DNA from: Actinobacillus sp.
Lineage (GTDB): Bacteria; Pseudomonadota; Gammaproteobacteria; Enterobacterales; Pasteurellaceae
DNA: 42,702 nucleotides
Direction: 5' to 3'
NCBI GenBank assembly: GCA_020026055.1
Contig: JAHHRA010000018.1
Location: 1-42,702 of the forward strand
The notes under the pieces are model-generated. The model searched no databases, was not told the origin of the DNA, and worked only from the letters and a program-made list of their open reading frames with translations. Position 1 is the first letter of the stretch. Every line of letters starts with the position of its first letter. A program made the translations under genes and the position numbers. Positions 34,901 to 42,702 of the stretch are shown here, piece after piece.

Positions 34901-36328
34901 ATGACTCAAAAACTTCACATTAAAACTTGGGGCTGTCAGATGAATGAATATGACAGTTCGAAAATAGCAGATTTATTGCTTTCCACTCATGCACTTGAGC
35001 TTACTGAAGATCCTAAAGAGGCTGATGTTTTGCTTTTAAATACTTGTTCAATTCGTGAGAAAGCACAAGAGAAAGTATTTCACCAACTTGGACGTTGGAA
35101 AGAATTAAAAAAACAAAATCCAAAACTTATCATTGGTGTAGGTGGCTGTGTGGCTTCGCAAGAAGGAGAACATATTCGTGAACGTGCTCCTTATGTGGAC
35201 TTGATTTTTGGACCACAGACATTGCATCGTCTGCCTGATATGATCGATCAAATTCGGCGTGGAGAACGGGCAGTAATTGATATCAGCTTCCCAGAAATCG
35301 AGAAATTTGACTGCTTGCCTGAGCCAAGAGCTGAAGGTGTCACTGCATTTGTGTCGATTATGGAAGGTTGTAATAAATTTTGTACATATTGCATTGTGCC
35401 TTACACTCGTGGTGCAGAAGTTTCTCGTCCTGTTGATGATATTTTGTTTGAAATCGCTCAACTAGCAGCACAAGGTGTGCGTGAAGTGAATTTGCTTGGA
35501 CAAAATGTGAATGCTTATCGTGGTATGACTTTCGATGGTAGAGAGTGCAGTTTTGCTGAATTACTACGTCTCGTTGCTAGCATTGATGGTATTGATCGCC
35601 TACGCTTTACAACCAGTCACCCGATTGAATTTAGTGATGACATTATTGAAGTTTATGCTGATACGCCAGAATTAGTAAGTTTCTTACATTTACCTGTACA
35701 ATCAGGTTCAGATCGGATCTTGAACTTAATGAAACGGGGGCATACGGCACTTGAATACAAATCAATTATTCGCAAATTGCGTAAAGTTCGTCCTAATATC
35801 CAAATTAGCTCGGATTTTATCGTTGGTTTTCCATGTGAAACAGATCAGGATTTCGAAGATACCATGAATCTTATCGCTCAAGTGAATTTTGATATGAGTT
35901 ATAGTTTTATTTATTCAGCTCGCCCAGGGACACCTGCGGCTGAAATGATCGATGATGTCAATGAAGAAACTAAAAAACAACGTCTTTATTTGCTCCAACA
36001 ACGCATTAATAGTCAAGCGGCACAATTTAGCCGTGCGATGTTGAATACTGAACAACGTGTGTTAGTCGAAGGTCCTTCAAAAAAAAATGCGATGGAATTA
36101 ACAGGACGCACAGAAAATAATCGCATCGTCAATTTCGTAGGTACTCCTGATATGATCGGCAAATTTGTCGACATCAAAATCAACAACATTTACACTAATT
36201 CATTACGTGGTGAAGTTGTACGGACGGAAGAGCAAATGGGTTTACGCATCGCCCAATCACCACAAACTGTGATGCAACGTACTCGTAAAGAAGATGAACT
36301 CGGTGTTGGGCATTATGTCGTAAAATAA
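34901..36328 (+). CDS. miaB: tRNA-2-methylthio-N6-dimethylallyladenosine synthase MiaB
   Basis: MiaB is a radical-SAM methylthiotransferase that thiomethylates i6A37 in tRNAs reading UNN codons. The N-terminal UPF0004 domain carries the auxiliary cluster cysteines, beginning with C12 in WGCQMNEYDS and the cysteine in LLNTCSIREKA. The radical-SAM cluster is C157, C161 and C164 in EGCNKFCTYC. A TRAM domain closes the protein (LVEGPSKK to GEVV). Length is 475 aa (E. coli 474). rnr follows after 43 nt and could be co-transcribed. Confidence 0.97.
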   Translation: MTQKLHIKTWGCQMNEYDSSKIADLLLSTHALELTEDPKEADVLLLNTCSIREKAQEKVFHQLGRWKELKKQNPKLIIGVGGCVASQEGEHIRERAPYVDLIFGPQTLHRLPDMIDQIRRGERAVIDISFPEIEKFDCLPEPRAEGVTAFVSIMEGCNKFCTYCIVPYTRGAEVSRPVDDILFEIAQLAAQGVREVNLLGQNVNAYRGMTFDGRECSFAELLRLVASIDGIDRLRFTTSHPIEFSDDIIEVYADTPELVSFLHLPVQSGSDRILNLMKRGHTALEYKSIIRKLRKVRPNIQISSDFIVGFPCETDQDFEDTMNLIAQVNFDMSYSFIYSARPGTPAAEMIDDVNEETKKQRLYLLQQRINSQAAQFSRAMLNTEQRVLVEGPSKKNAMELTGRTENNRIVNFVGTPDMIGKFVDIKINNIYTNSLRGEVVRTEEQMGLRIAQSPQTVMQRTRKEDELGVGHYVVK

Positions 36329-36371
36329 TGTAGCAAAAATTCAAAACTTTTCAGGATTAAGGAGTTAGGCT

Positions 36372-38744
36372 ATGGATAACAGCAAAAAATCAAATAAAAA
36401 GTTAATTGACCCCAATTTAGCACAAGAACAGGAGAAATACGCTAACCCTGTGCCGAGTCGAGAATTTATTTTGCAGGTTATGCGTGAATACAACGCTCCG
36501 ATTTCCCGTCCTGAATTGTTTGAATTATTGCAAATCGACGATGAAGAACGCCAAGAAGGTTTGCGTCGTCGCTTACGTGCGATGGAAAACGCAGGACAAG
36601 TGATTTTCACTAAAGGTAAACGTTTTGTATTGCCTGAAAAATTAGATTTACTCAAAGGTGAAGTGATAGGACATCGTGATGGCTATGGCTTTTTGCAAGT
36701 TGAAGGAAGCAATAAAGATTTATTCATCCCTAGCCATCAAATGCGAAATTGCATCCATGGTGACATTGTTCTTGCCCAAATCAACGGCTTTGATCGTAAA
36801 GGGCGTCAAGAAGTTCGCATTGTCCGTATTTTAGAGGCTCGAGATAAACTGATCATTGGACGTTTTTTCATTGAAAATAACCAAGGATTTGTTGTCCCTG
36901 ATGACAGTCGTTTACAACAAGATATTCTGATTCCTTCTGATGCTAAAAAAGGTGCTCGTATGGGGCAAGTTGTAGTGGTGAAATTGCTCCCACGAGGTGG
37001 TCATCTTGTACGTTTAATTGGTGAAGTTACAGAGGTTCTTGGTGACAATATGGCAAAAGGAATGGAAACTGAAATCGCTTTGCGACGCTACGAAATTCCG
37101 CATCAATTTTCCAAAGCTGTTATCAATCAATGTGCTAAATGGGGCGAATTTGTACCTGAAGAAGCAAAACAAAATCGTGTCGATTTACGTGGATTACCAT
37201 TGGTAACTATTGATGGCGAAGATGCACGTGATTTTGACGATGCCGTTTTTGCCGAAGCAGAAAAAGGCGGTTGGCGGTTATGGGTTGCGATTGCTGATGT
37301 CAGTTACTATGTACGTCAACATTCTTCACTCGATAAAGAAGCTTACAACCGAGGGAACTCAGTATATTTTCCAAATCGAGTTGTTCCAATGCTACCTGAA
37401 ATACTTTCTAATGGACTCTGTTCGCTCAATCCACAAGTTGATCGCCTATGTATGGTTTGTGAAATAGCAATCAATAAAAAAGGAAAAATTGAAAATTATA
37501 AATTCTATGAAGCAGTAATGAATTCGCATGCTCGCTTGACTTACACAAAAGTTTCAAAAATTCTTAATGACAATGACCCTGAACTTTGTGAACGTTATCA
37601 AGCTTTAGTACCACATTTACAAGAATTACATAATCTCTTTCAAGCCTTACTGCAAGCTCGTCATCGTCGTGGCACCATTGATTTTGAAACTATCGAGAGT
37701 AAATTTGTGTTTAACGAGATAGGACGGATTGAAAGTATTGAGCCAGTCATTCGCAATGATGCTCACAAAATCATTGAAGAGTGTATGATTGCCGCCAATA
37801 TTTGTGCAGCAAATTTTGTCGAAACTCGCAAAGAGCCTGCTTTATACCGCATTCACGCCAAGCCAAGCGAAGAAAAACTCGCTGCTTTCCGTTCATTCTT
37901 AGGCGAATTCGGTTTAAATCTTAATGGAGGAGAAGAACCAGCAACGGCTGACTATGCCAAACTCTTACGTGAAATTAAAGATCGTCCAGATTACGAATTA
38001 ATTCAAACAGTATTGCTTCGCTCACTTAGCCAAGCCGTGTATAGTGGTGACAACGAAGGACATTTTGGCTTAGCCCTTAGCGAATATGCCCATTTTACTA
38101 GCCCAATTCGTCGTTACCCTGATTTACTCTTGCACCGTGCCATCAAATACAGTCTTGCCAAAGGCAAAGGGCTAAAACGCAAAACTACTGATACTGGCGG
38201 TTACCACTACAACATGGCTGAAATTGATAGTCTTGGTGAACATTGCTCAATGACTGAACGTCGTGCCGATGAAGCCACCCGAGATGTGGCTGATTGGTTA
38301 AAATGTGAATTTATGCAAGATCACATCGGCGAAGAATTTACAGGTGTGATTTCTACCGTAACAGGTTTTGGACTCTTCGTCCGCTTAGACGACCTATTTA
38401 TTGATGGCTTAGTACATATCTCCACGCTTAAAAATGAATATTACCAATTCGACCAAACTGCTCAACGTCTTATCGGCGAACATACAGGCACAGTTTATCG
38501 CCTTGGCGACAAAGTCAAAATCAAAGTAATGAGTGTCAACCTCGATTCTCGCCAAATCGACTTCGAATTGATTGAGAGCCAATATAAAGCACGAGGCAAA
38601 GGCAAAACTGCCAAAAAACGCTTTAAAGAAGCTCCCAAATCTACTGGCAAAATCACCACTGCAAAATTCAAAAAGAAAGCTAAAAATGCGACTGCGAAGG
38701 TGAAAATCAGTGAGAAAAAAGAAGAAAAAAAGAAGAAAAAATAG
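36372..38744 (+). CDS. rnr: Ribonuclease R
   Basis: RNase R is a processive 3'-5' exoribonuclease that degrades structured RNA and takes part in rRNA quality control and trans-translation. The domain order is a helical N-terminus, two cold-shock domains, the RNB catalytic domain with DGEDARDFDD at residues 281-290 (metal-binding aspartates), HFTSPIRRYPDLLLHRAI, and a C-terminal S1 domain (GVISTVTGFGLFVRLDDLFIDG). It ends in a lysine-rich tail, typical of RNase R. Length is 790 aa (E. coli 813). A good AAGGAG precedes the ATG. In related genomes rlmB follows directly; here about 1.45 kb intervenes. Confidence 0.97.
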   Translation: MDNSKKSNKKLIDPNLAQEQEKYANPVPSREFILQVMREYNAPISRPELFELLQIDDEERQEGLRRRLRAMENAGQVIFTKGKRFVLPEKLDLLKGEVIGHRDGYGFLQVEGSNKDLFIPSHQMRNCIHGDIVLAQINGFDRKGRQEVRIVRILEARDKLIIGRFFIENNQGFVVPDDSRLQQDILIPSDAKKGARMGQVVVVKLLPRGGHLVRLIGEVTEVLGDNMAKGMETEIALRRYEIPHQFSKAVINQCAKWGEFVPEEAKQNRVDLRGLPLVTIDGEDARDFDDAVFAEAEKGGWRLWVAIADVSYYVRQHSSLDKEAYNRGNSVYFPNRVVPMLPEILSNGLCSLNPQVDRLCMVCEIAINKKGKIENYKFYEAVMNSHARLTYTKVSKILNDNDPELCERYQALVPHLQELHNLFQALLQARHRRGTIDFETIESKFVFNEIGRIESIEPVIRNDAHKIIEECMIAANICAANFVETRKEPALYRIHAKPSEEKLAAFRSFLGEFGLNLNGGEEPATADYAKLLREIKDRPDYELIQTVLLRSLSQAVYSGDNEGHFGLALSEYAHFTSPIRRYPDLLLHRAIKYSLAKGKGLKRKTTDTGGYHYNMAEIDSLGEHCSMTERRADEATRDVADWLKCEFMQDHIGEEFTGVISTVTGFGLFVRLDDLFIDGLVHISTLKNEYYQFDQTAQRLIGEHTGTVYRLGDKVKIKVMSVNLDSRQIDFELIESQYKARGKGKTAKKRFKEAPKSTGKITTAKFKKKAKNATAKVKISEKKEEKKKKK

Positions 38745-38874
38745 TTTAGATGGCTGAAGGTTGTTAAATATTCTTTTGAATTTATGGAAAATTTTCTTAA
38801 AGTCTGAAGAGATTTTTAGAGAAACAGCTTTGAGCGTTTTGTGAATAGTTTTTGGAGTGATTACAAAAACAACC

Positions 38875-38891
38875 GTCAACTGTTAGTTGAC
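38875..38891. promoter_or_regulatory. Perfect inverted repeat upstream of the accessory gene
   Basis: GTCAACT and AGTTGAC flank a GTT loop. It sits 131 nt after the rnr stop and about 60 nt before the accessory gene's ATG. It could be an operator for that gene or a weak rnr terminator without a T-run. The rest of the 208-bp gap shows no clear promoter. Confidence 0.35.
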
Positions 38892-38952
38892 CGTTGATAA
38901 AAGTGGTTGTCAATTAATTGGTTACAATTACTTAATAATAGGGAAAATATCA

Positions 38953-39879
38953 ATGAAACCAAATCAAGAAACATTATCTATACATTATTACTTTAATGAT
39001 AATTCCCATTCTATGGATGCATTTAGACATAATGCTATGGAGAAAAATATTTTAGATATTATTAAAGAAATATCTAATGTATTAAAAATTGAAATAGAAA
39101 TACAAACGGAAGCCAGAGAAGAAGGTGGAGTAATAGATAACTTAATAACTATTACTTCAAATCCAAAAGAATATATTGAAATCATTATTTCAGTAATGAG
39201 TGGTATTTATGGTGTCTATAAGATCTTAGAACAAAAACGTAAAGCTGATGGAGCATTATTGGAAAATAGATTAAAAGAGGAAAACATAAAAGGTGAAAAA
39301 TTAAATAATCAAATTACAGAGCAACAATTAAAAAAAGTAATTCAAGACACTACAATAAAACAAAAAAGATCTGCTTTTTATAAAAACGCTGAAAGTTACG
39401 ACAAAATTACACAAATAAGCTATCAATGTGATAGTGTTGAAGAAATAATAGTAGAGAGAAAATCTTTTAAAGATTTTATTATTGAAAATAAAACAGAAAA
39501 ATATGAAGATGACGAAGCTAGAATTACAATAATATCCCCAATATTAATTAAATCTAAAAGTGATTGGAAAGGAATATATAAAAGTAACAATATTAACTTT
39601 AAAGTAAAGGATAATGATTTCATAACCAAAGTTATTAATCGTGATGATGGATATAGTTTTGTAAATGGTACTTTTATAACTGCAAAATTAACTATTACAA
39701 GAGACTTTGATGATGATGGTAATAACATAAAAACAACATATGAGGTTATTAATGTTGATTCAATTGGAATAGGTGAACATATTACTCATGTTCCTCATAG
39801 ACCGAGAAAAACATCTATCAATACTGATCAAATACCATTATTTGAGAGTTTAAACGGAGAACCTCATGAAAATAAGTAA
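38953..39879 (+). CDS. Hypothetical accessory protein, 308 aa, one hydrophobic segment
   Basis: I do not recognise a named family. The ATG at 38953 has AGGGAAA at the right distance; the frame is open to 38887 but that part lacks support. The N-terminal 65 residues look alpha/beta (YYFNDNSHSMDAF, then a helix, then KIEIEIQTEAREEGGVIDN). A hydrophobic stretch at 74-92 (EYIEIIISVMSGIYGVYKI) could cross the membrane. A charged helix follows at 93-140, then a beta-rich C-terminal half (ITIISPILIKSKSDWKGIY, NGTFITAKLTITRD). The overall look resembles uncharacterised proteins found singly in genomic islands; that is a memory-based impression. It interrupts the rnr-rlmB pair and is visibly AT-richer than both. 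Its end overlaps the start of a lost second gene. Confidence 0.75.
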   Translation: MKPNQETLSIHYYFNDNSHSMDAFRHNAMEKNILDIIKEISNVLKIEIEIQTEAREEGGVIDNLITITSNPKEYIEIIISVMSGIYGVYKILEQKRKADGALLENRLKEENIKGEKLNNQITEQQLKKVIQDTTIKQKRSAFYKNAESYDKITQISYQCDSVEEIIVERKSFKDFIIENKTEKYEDDEARITIISPILIKSKSDWKGIYKSNNINFKVKDNDFITKVINRDDGYSFVNGTFITAKLTITRDFDDDGNNIKTTYEVINVDSIGIGEHITHVPHRPRKTSINTDQIPLFESLNGEPHENK

Positions 39880-39910
39880 ATTAACAGAAGTAAATGTTCT
39901 GGAGATTTAG
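39866..39910 (+). pseudogene. 5' stub of a coupled second gene
   Basis: An ATG with GGAGA 5 nt upstream lies 14 nt inside the end of the accessory gene, the usual geometry of translational coupling. Only 14 codons (MKISKLTEVNVLEI) follow before TAG. It may be the surviving start of a partner gene whose body has been deleted, or a minor leader peptide. Confidence 0.4.
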
Positions 39911-40107
39911 GCTCATGATTAAACAGAGCTTAAATCGAATCCAAATGTAATATGAATTTTGAAAGGGATAAAAGATGAGTTTAAGGTCATTAAAAACGAT
40001 TTTACTCGATTAGTGAATTAGATTTTAATAATCAATTAGAATTACTGAATGAAATCATTAATAAAATAGTCATCATGAAAGAAATATTTCCTACGCTTAT
40101 TAATTAA
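39911..40107 (+). pseudogene. Degenerate coding debris upstream of rlmB
   Basis: Two short frames appear to be one coding tail split by a one-base shift near 39995-40003. The first reads GIKDEFKVIKNDF. The second, open 39994-40107, reads YSISELDFNNQLELLNEII and continues to a TAA at 40105-40107. Neither has a credible start. The helical, leucine/isoleucine-rich composition fits the C-terminus of a larger protein that I cannot identify. Together with the stub at 39866 it suggests loss of a partner gene. Confidence 0.4.
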
Positions 40108-40110
40108 TGC

Positions 40111-40156
40111 TCACGCCTTAAAATGCGAAAAACTTTTCTGAATTTTGGGGCGTAAA
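40111..40156. repeat. Dispersed GCG-ended palindrome, copy upstream of rlmB
   Basis: TCACGCCTTAAAATGCG is answered by CTGAATTTTGGGGCGTAAAA around AAAAACTTTT. It starts 3 nt after the gene debris and ends about 40 nt before the rlmB ATG, so it marks the right edge of the inserted segment. Confidence 0.65.
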
Positions 40157-40197
40157 ACTTCTAACCACAACTTAAACCTAAAACACGAGATAAATCT

Positions 40198-40941
40198 ATG
40201 GCAGAACAAATTTATGGAATTCATGCAGTGAGTGCTTGTTTGGAGCGTTCGCCTGAGCGTTTGATTGAAGTTTATGCGCTTAAGGGGCGTGAGGATAAGC
40301 GGCTTAATCCAATACTGAGTCAATTACAAAGCCTTAGTGTGTCAGTGCAATTTTGTGGGCGAGAAAGTTTAGATAAAAAAGCGAACGGTGAAAATCATCA
40401 AGGCATCATCGCTAAAGTCAAAGAAGCCAAGCTGTTAAATGAGACTGATTTGGACGCTATCATCGAGTCATGTGCTAATCCATTATTATTGGTGCTAGAT
40501 GGTGTAACCGATCCGCACAATCTTGGTGCATGTTTGCGTAGTGCTGATGCGGCTGGAGTAACAGCTGTAATCGTGCCGAAAGATAATTCAGCACAACTTA
40601 ATGCTATTGCTCGCAAAGTCGCTTGTGGTGCTGCAGAAACGATGCCACTAATACGAGTTACTAATCTTGTTCGGACTTTAAAAGATCTCCAGCAACGCCA
40701 CAATATCTGGGTAGTGGGCACAGCAGGAGAAGCTTGCAATACTCTTTATGAAAGTCAGCTTACAGGCAAAATTGCTTTAGTGATGGGAGCAGAAGGCGAA
40801 GGCTTGCGTCGTCTTACTCGAGAGACTTGCGATGAACTTGTGAGTATTCCGATGGCAGGGTTAGTTTCTTCTTTAAATGTGTCAGTCGCAACAGGCGTTT
40901 GTTTGTTTGAGATTGTAAGAAAACAGTTGGAGGCGAAATAA
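40198..40941 (+). CDS. rlmB: 23S rRNA (guanosine-2251-2'-O)-methyltransferase RlmB
   Basis: RlmB is a SPOUT-class (trefoil-knot) methyltransferase that methylates G2251 in the 23S rRNA P-loop. The N-terminal substrate-binding domain begins IYGIHAVSACLE. The SpoU core shows VTDPHNLGACLRSADAAG, VMGAEGEGLRRLT and the knot segment SIPMAGLVSSLNVSVATG. Length is 247 aa (E. coli 243). The rnr-rlmB neighbourhood is ancestral, here separated by the accessory insertion. Its stop overlaps the tusE start as TAATG. Confidence 0.96.
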   Translation: MAEQIYGIHAVSACLERSPERLIEVYALKGREDKRLNPILSQLQSLSVSVQFCGRESLDKKANGENHQGIIAKVKEAKLLNETDLDAIIESCANPLLLVLDGVTDPHNLGACLRSADAAGVTAVIVPKDNSAQLNAIARKVACGAAETMPLIRVTNLVRTLKDLQQRHNIWVVGTAGEACNTLYESQLTGKIALVMGAEGEGLRRLTRETCDELVSIPMAGLVSSLNVSVATGVCLFEIVRKQLEAK

Positions 40942-41270
40942 TGCTGAGCGTTAATGCAAAGCAAATTGCGACAGATAATGAAGGCTATTTACTTCATCAT
41001 CAAGACTGGACACAAGAGGTAGCCCTTGCGATTGCACAACAAGAAGGGCTAACCTTGACCGAATTGCATTGGGAAGTGATTTGGTGTGTCCGTGATTTTT
41101 ATGCCGAGTACAAAACCTCACCTGCTATTCGTATGTTAGTGAAAGCTATTGCACAAAAATTTGGTGCAGAGAAAGGAAACAGCCGTTATTTGCAGCGTCT
41201 TTTCCCCAATGGAGTGGCACTTCAAGCGACTAAGCTTGCAGGGTTGCCCAAACCCGCTAAATGTCTTTAA
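40941..41270 (+). CDS. tusE: Sulfurtransferase TusE (DsrC family)
   Basis: TusE receives persulfide sulfur from TusBCD and passes it to MnmA for 2-thiouridine formation at the wobble base of tRNA-Lys, Glu and Gln. The 109-aa protein has the conserved HWEVIWCVRDFY, TSPAIRMLVKAIA and RYLQRLFPNG blocks, and the sulfur-carrying penultimate cysteine in LPKPAKCL. The ATG overlaps the rlmB stop by one base, so translation is coupled. It converges with the acylphosphatase gene, its partner in E. coli as well (tusE next to yccX). Confidence 0.96.
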   Translation: MLSVNAKQIATDNEGYLLHHQDWTQEVALAIAQQEGLTLTELHWEVIWCVRDFYAEYKTSPAIRMLVKAIAQKFGAEKGNSRYLQRLFPNGVALQATKLAGLPKPAKCL

Positions 41271-41373
41271 TTAACTATCTGAGAAGAATTAGGAAAGAGT
41301 AAGCATGTGAGCGAAAATTTCATTGTTCACCAACAGTCAAAATACTTAGTTTTTTGTTAGCAAGAACGTGATG

Positions 41374-41646
41374 TTATTTCACAATACTGAAGTCTGAGAA
41401 AACGAGAGATGAAGTTATTACGCTTATGACCAATTTATCTACGCGTGCAAATTTATTCATCTGCGATAATTTCGCAGTAAATTTGTCGAGGATCAGTACT
41501 TCACCAACAACAATAATTTCAACTTGTCCATTGGACAGATTGCGTACTGTCCCTGTTAAGTTTAAATTATCTGCTAACATTTTCGTATGATAACGAAATC
41601 CTACACCTTGTACTTTTCCATTTACTAAAATTTTTCGTGTTTCCAT
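41374..41646 (-). CDS. yccX: Acylphosphatase
   Basis: A 90-aa acylphosphatase that hydrolyses carboxyl-phosphate bonds of small acyl phosphates. The signature VQGVGFRYHTK includes the phosphate-binding arginine (R18). GTVRNLSNGQVEI includes the catalytic asparagine. The length is typical (about 92 aa). The tusE-yccX pair in convergent orientation matches the E. coli arrangement. The 103-bp gap to tusE shows no clear terminator. Confidence 0.94.
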   Translation of the reverse strand: METRKILVNGKVQGVGFRYHTKMLADNLNLTGTVRNLSNGQVEIIVVGEVLILDKFTAKLSQMNKFARVDKLVISVITSSLVFSDFSIVK

Positions 41647-41697
41647 TAAATTACTCTGACTGATAACATTTATTAAAAAATAATTTTTTGTTTATAT

Positions 41698-41737
41698 TTG
41701 TAACATTTTGCCTTAGCATATAAAAGGGTTTTATACA
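41698..41737 (+). promoter_or_regulatory. Candidate promoter(s) of the CsgI-family gene
   Basis: Two overlapping options: TTGTAA (41698-41703) with TATAAA (41719-41724, short 15-nt spacer), or TTGCCT (41708-41713) with TATACA (41732-41737, 18-nt spacer). The second gives a leader of about 25-30 nt before the ATG. Based on sequence only. Confidence 0.35.
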
Positions 41738-41770
41738 GTAGCATTTCGAGCCATTTATTAAGGAGAAACT

Positions 41771-42445
41771 ATGAAATTATCTACTATTGCTGTTGTAAGT
41801 GTTGCACTATTTTCATCTGTAAATAGCTTTGCAGGAACACTAAGTGTATCCCCTAACATTGAATTGCTTGCACTAGATGGGCATAAAGTTAAAAAAGGAT
41901 TTTTCAGCAAGCAAAAAAGTTTAGAAATCTCAGATAATGACATTCATCAAGCTGTAATCAGTGTAACTGAAATTATAAAACAAGGAAATGACCAAGTTTT
42001 ATATGAATCTGATCCTATTGTTGTAACTTTTCATGGGAATGCTCACAATGTAGTCCTCAGTGTGCCAAGACTAACTAATCAGTTTGAATTAAATGAATTT
42101 AAGCAGAATCATTATGTCAATGTAACGACTCAAGATGGACAAAAAATTTCATCACAACAAGCAAAATTGCCACAAGAAGGTTTTTTTCCTGGTCTAAACC
42201 TTATTGAAAATATTGCAAAATATAATGTTTCGAAAGGAAATGCTGCTGTATCTGCCTTTGCAGCAATAAAAACAGTTGTACCAACAGAAAATGCTGTGAT
42301 AAATAGCTCTAGTTATCAAGTAAATAAAGAAAAATTAATAATAAAAGGACAAAATATTGCAGAACAACAACTTCAGTATTGGTATCAACAAGCGGATAAG
42401 GCAACGCAACTGCGTTTCTTAAAATGGGCACAGACCCAAAAATGA
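41771..42445 (+). CDS. YccT/CsgI family periplasmic protein (DUF2057)
   Basis: A 224-aa exported protein of the DUF2057 (UPF0319) family, whose E. coli member YccT was renamed CsgI, a periplasmic inhibitor of curli subunit assembly. The signal peptide is clear (MKLSTIAVVSVALFSSVNSFA, cleavage after about residue 21), followed by GTLSVSPNIELLALDG, the usual start of the mature family members. The C-terminal LQYWYQQADKATQLRFLKWA is also characteristic. No curli genes are in the window, so the role here may differ. AAGGAGAAA precedes the ATG. Confidence 0.85.
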   Translation: MKLSTIAVVSVALFSSVNSFAGTLSVSPNIELLALDGHKVKKGFFSKQKSLEISDNDIHQAVISVTEIIKQGNDQVLYESDPIVVTFHGNAHNVVLSVPRLTNQFELNEFKQNHYVNVTTQDGQKISSQQAKLPQEGFFPGLNLIENIAKYNVSKGNAAVSAFAAIKTVVPTENAVINSSSYQVNKEKLIIKGQNIAEQQLQYWYQQADKATQLRFLKWAQTQK

Positions 42446-42464
42446 TGTTTTGTAATGTAATAAA

Positions 42465-42499
42465 GAGGAAATTTATTCAAGAGTTGAATGAATTTCCTC
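42465..42499 (+). terminator. Hairpin after the CsgI-family gene
   Basis: GAGGAAATTTATTCAA pairs with TTGAATGAATTTCCTC across a 3-nt loop with one mismatch. It lies 20 nt after the stop codon. There is no T-run directly after it, so it may be a weak terminator or a 3'-stabilising hairpin. Confidence 0.6.
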
Positions 42500-42579
42500 A
42501 ACATTATATAAAAATATGAATGCTATTTAAGCGTATTGATCCAATTTTAACCACTTGAAATATTTTTCGTTTTTTTTCT

Positions 42580-42607
42580 TTGACATAGGGATAAAATCAC
42601 ATATAAT
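42580..42607 (+). promoter_or_regulatory. Promoter of tRNA-Gly
   Basis: Consensus TTGACA (42580-42585) and TATAAT (42602-42607) are separated by 16 nt. The following ACGCCTCG is a GC-rich discriminator, the hallmark of stringently controlled stable-RNA promoters. The tRNA starts about 41 nt downstream of the -10. Confidence 0.9.
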
Positions 42608-42648
42608 ACGCCTCGTTGTTTCACGGCAGCAAGTGAAAGTAAAGTTTT

Positions 42649-42702
<54 letters not shown>

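Noticed and set aside
38409..38879. Reverse-strand open frame of 156 codons at the 3' end of rnr
   Set aside because: It mirrors the S1 domain and the A-rich lysine tail of rnr, giving a phenylalanine-rich nonsense product; no ribosome site or similarity.

Overview
The window is a stretch of AT-rich gammaproteobacterial chromosome. Almost every gene is an ordinary housekeeping gene whose sequence and neighbourhood fit the Pasteurellaceae (Haemophilus/Pasteurella group): grcA next to ung, nhaB-dsbB opposite fadR, plsC followed by ftsP, and lpxD ending its operon with a terminator instead of running into fabZ-lpxA. I cannot name the genus. I saw no canonical Pasteurellaceae uptake-signal core in either dialect (AAGTGCGGT or ACAAGCGGT), which is unusual for that family.

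Layout. 1-2.45 kb: the end of a surface-polysaccharide cluster (GT4 glycosyltransferase and a polyprenyl-phosphate sugar-1-phosphate transferase). 2.5-5.2 kb: hinT-nagZ-rlmC. 5.2-9.3 kb: grcA (reverse), then ung-yaaA-gcvA-rlmM. 9.6-12.5 kb: uvrD and an rsuA gene broken by an in-frame stop. 12.7-15.1 kb: mdh, then pyrH-frr, each unit closed by a clear intrinsic terminator. 15.3-23.7 kb: the envelope operon dxr-uppS-cdsA-rseP-bamA-skp-lpxD (isoprenoid and undecaprenyl carrier, phospholipid, outer-membrane protein assembly, lipid A). 24-31 kb: nhaB-dsbB opposite fadR, then hemW, gmhA and plsC-ftsP on the reverse strand. 31.2-34.6 kb: lpxH, and a reverse pair of thioredoxin-like protein plus CPA-type cation/proton antiporter. 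34.9-41.3 kb: miaB, rnr, an inserted AT-rich accessory gene followed by gene debris, then rlmB-tusE. 41.4-42.7 kb: acylphosphatase (reverse), a YccT/CsgI-family secreted protein and the 5' part of a tRNA-Gly(GCC) with a strong promoter.

The non-routine items are: (1) a dispersed family of imperfect palindromes of about 46 bp, with GCG-containing ends and an AAAATTTT core, in many intergenic gaps; (2) the single nonsense codon in rsuA; (3) the accessory locus between rnr and rlmB, where an unrecognised 308-aa protein overlaps the start of a second gene that has been almost wholly lost; (4) a 28-bp palindrome lying across a candidate fadR promoter. I did not find a complete, clearly new multi-gene system. 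The closest candidate is the rnr-rlmB insertion, which looks like the remains of a two-gene cassette.
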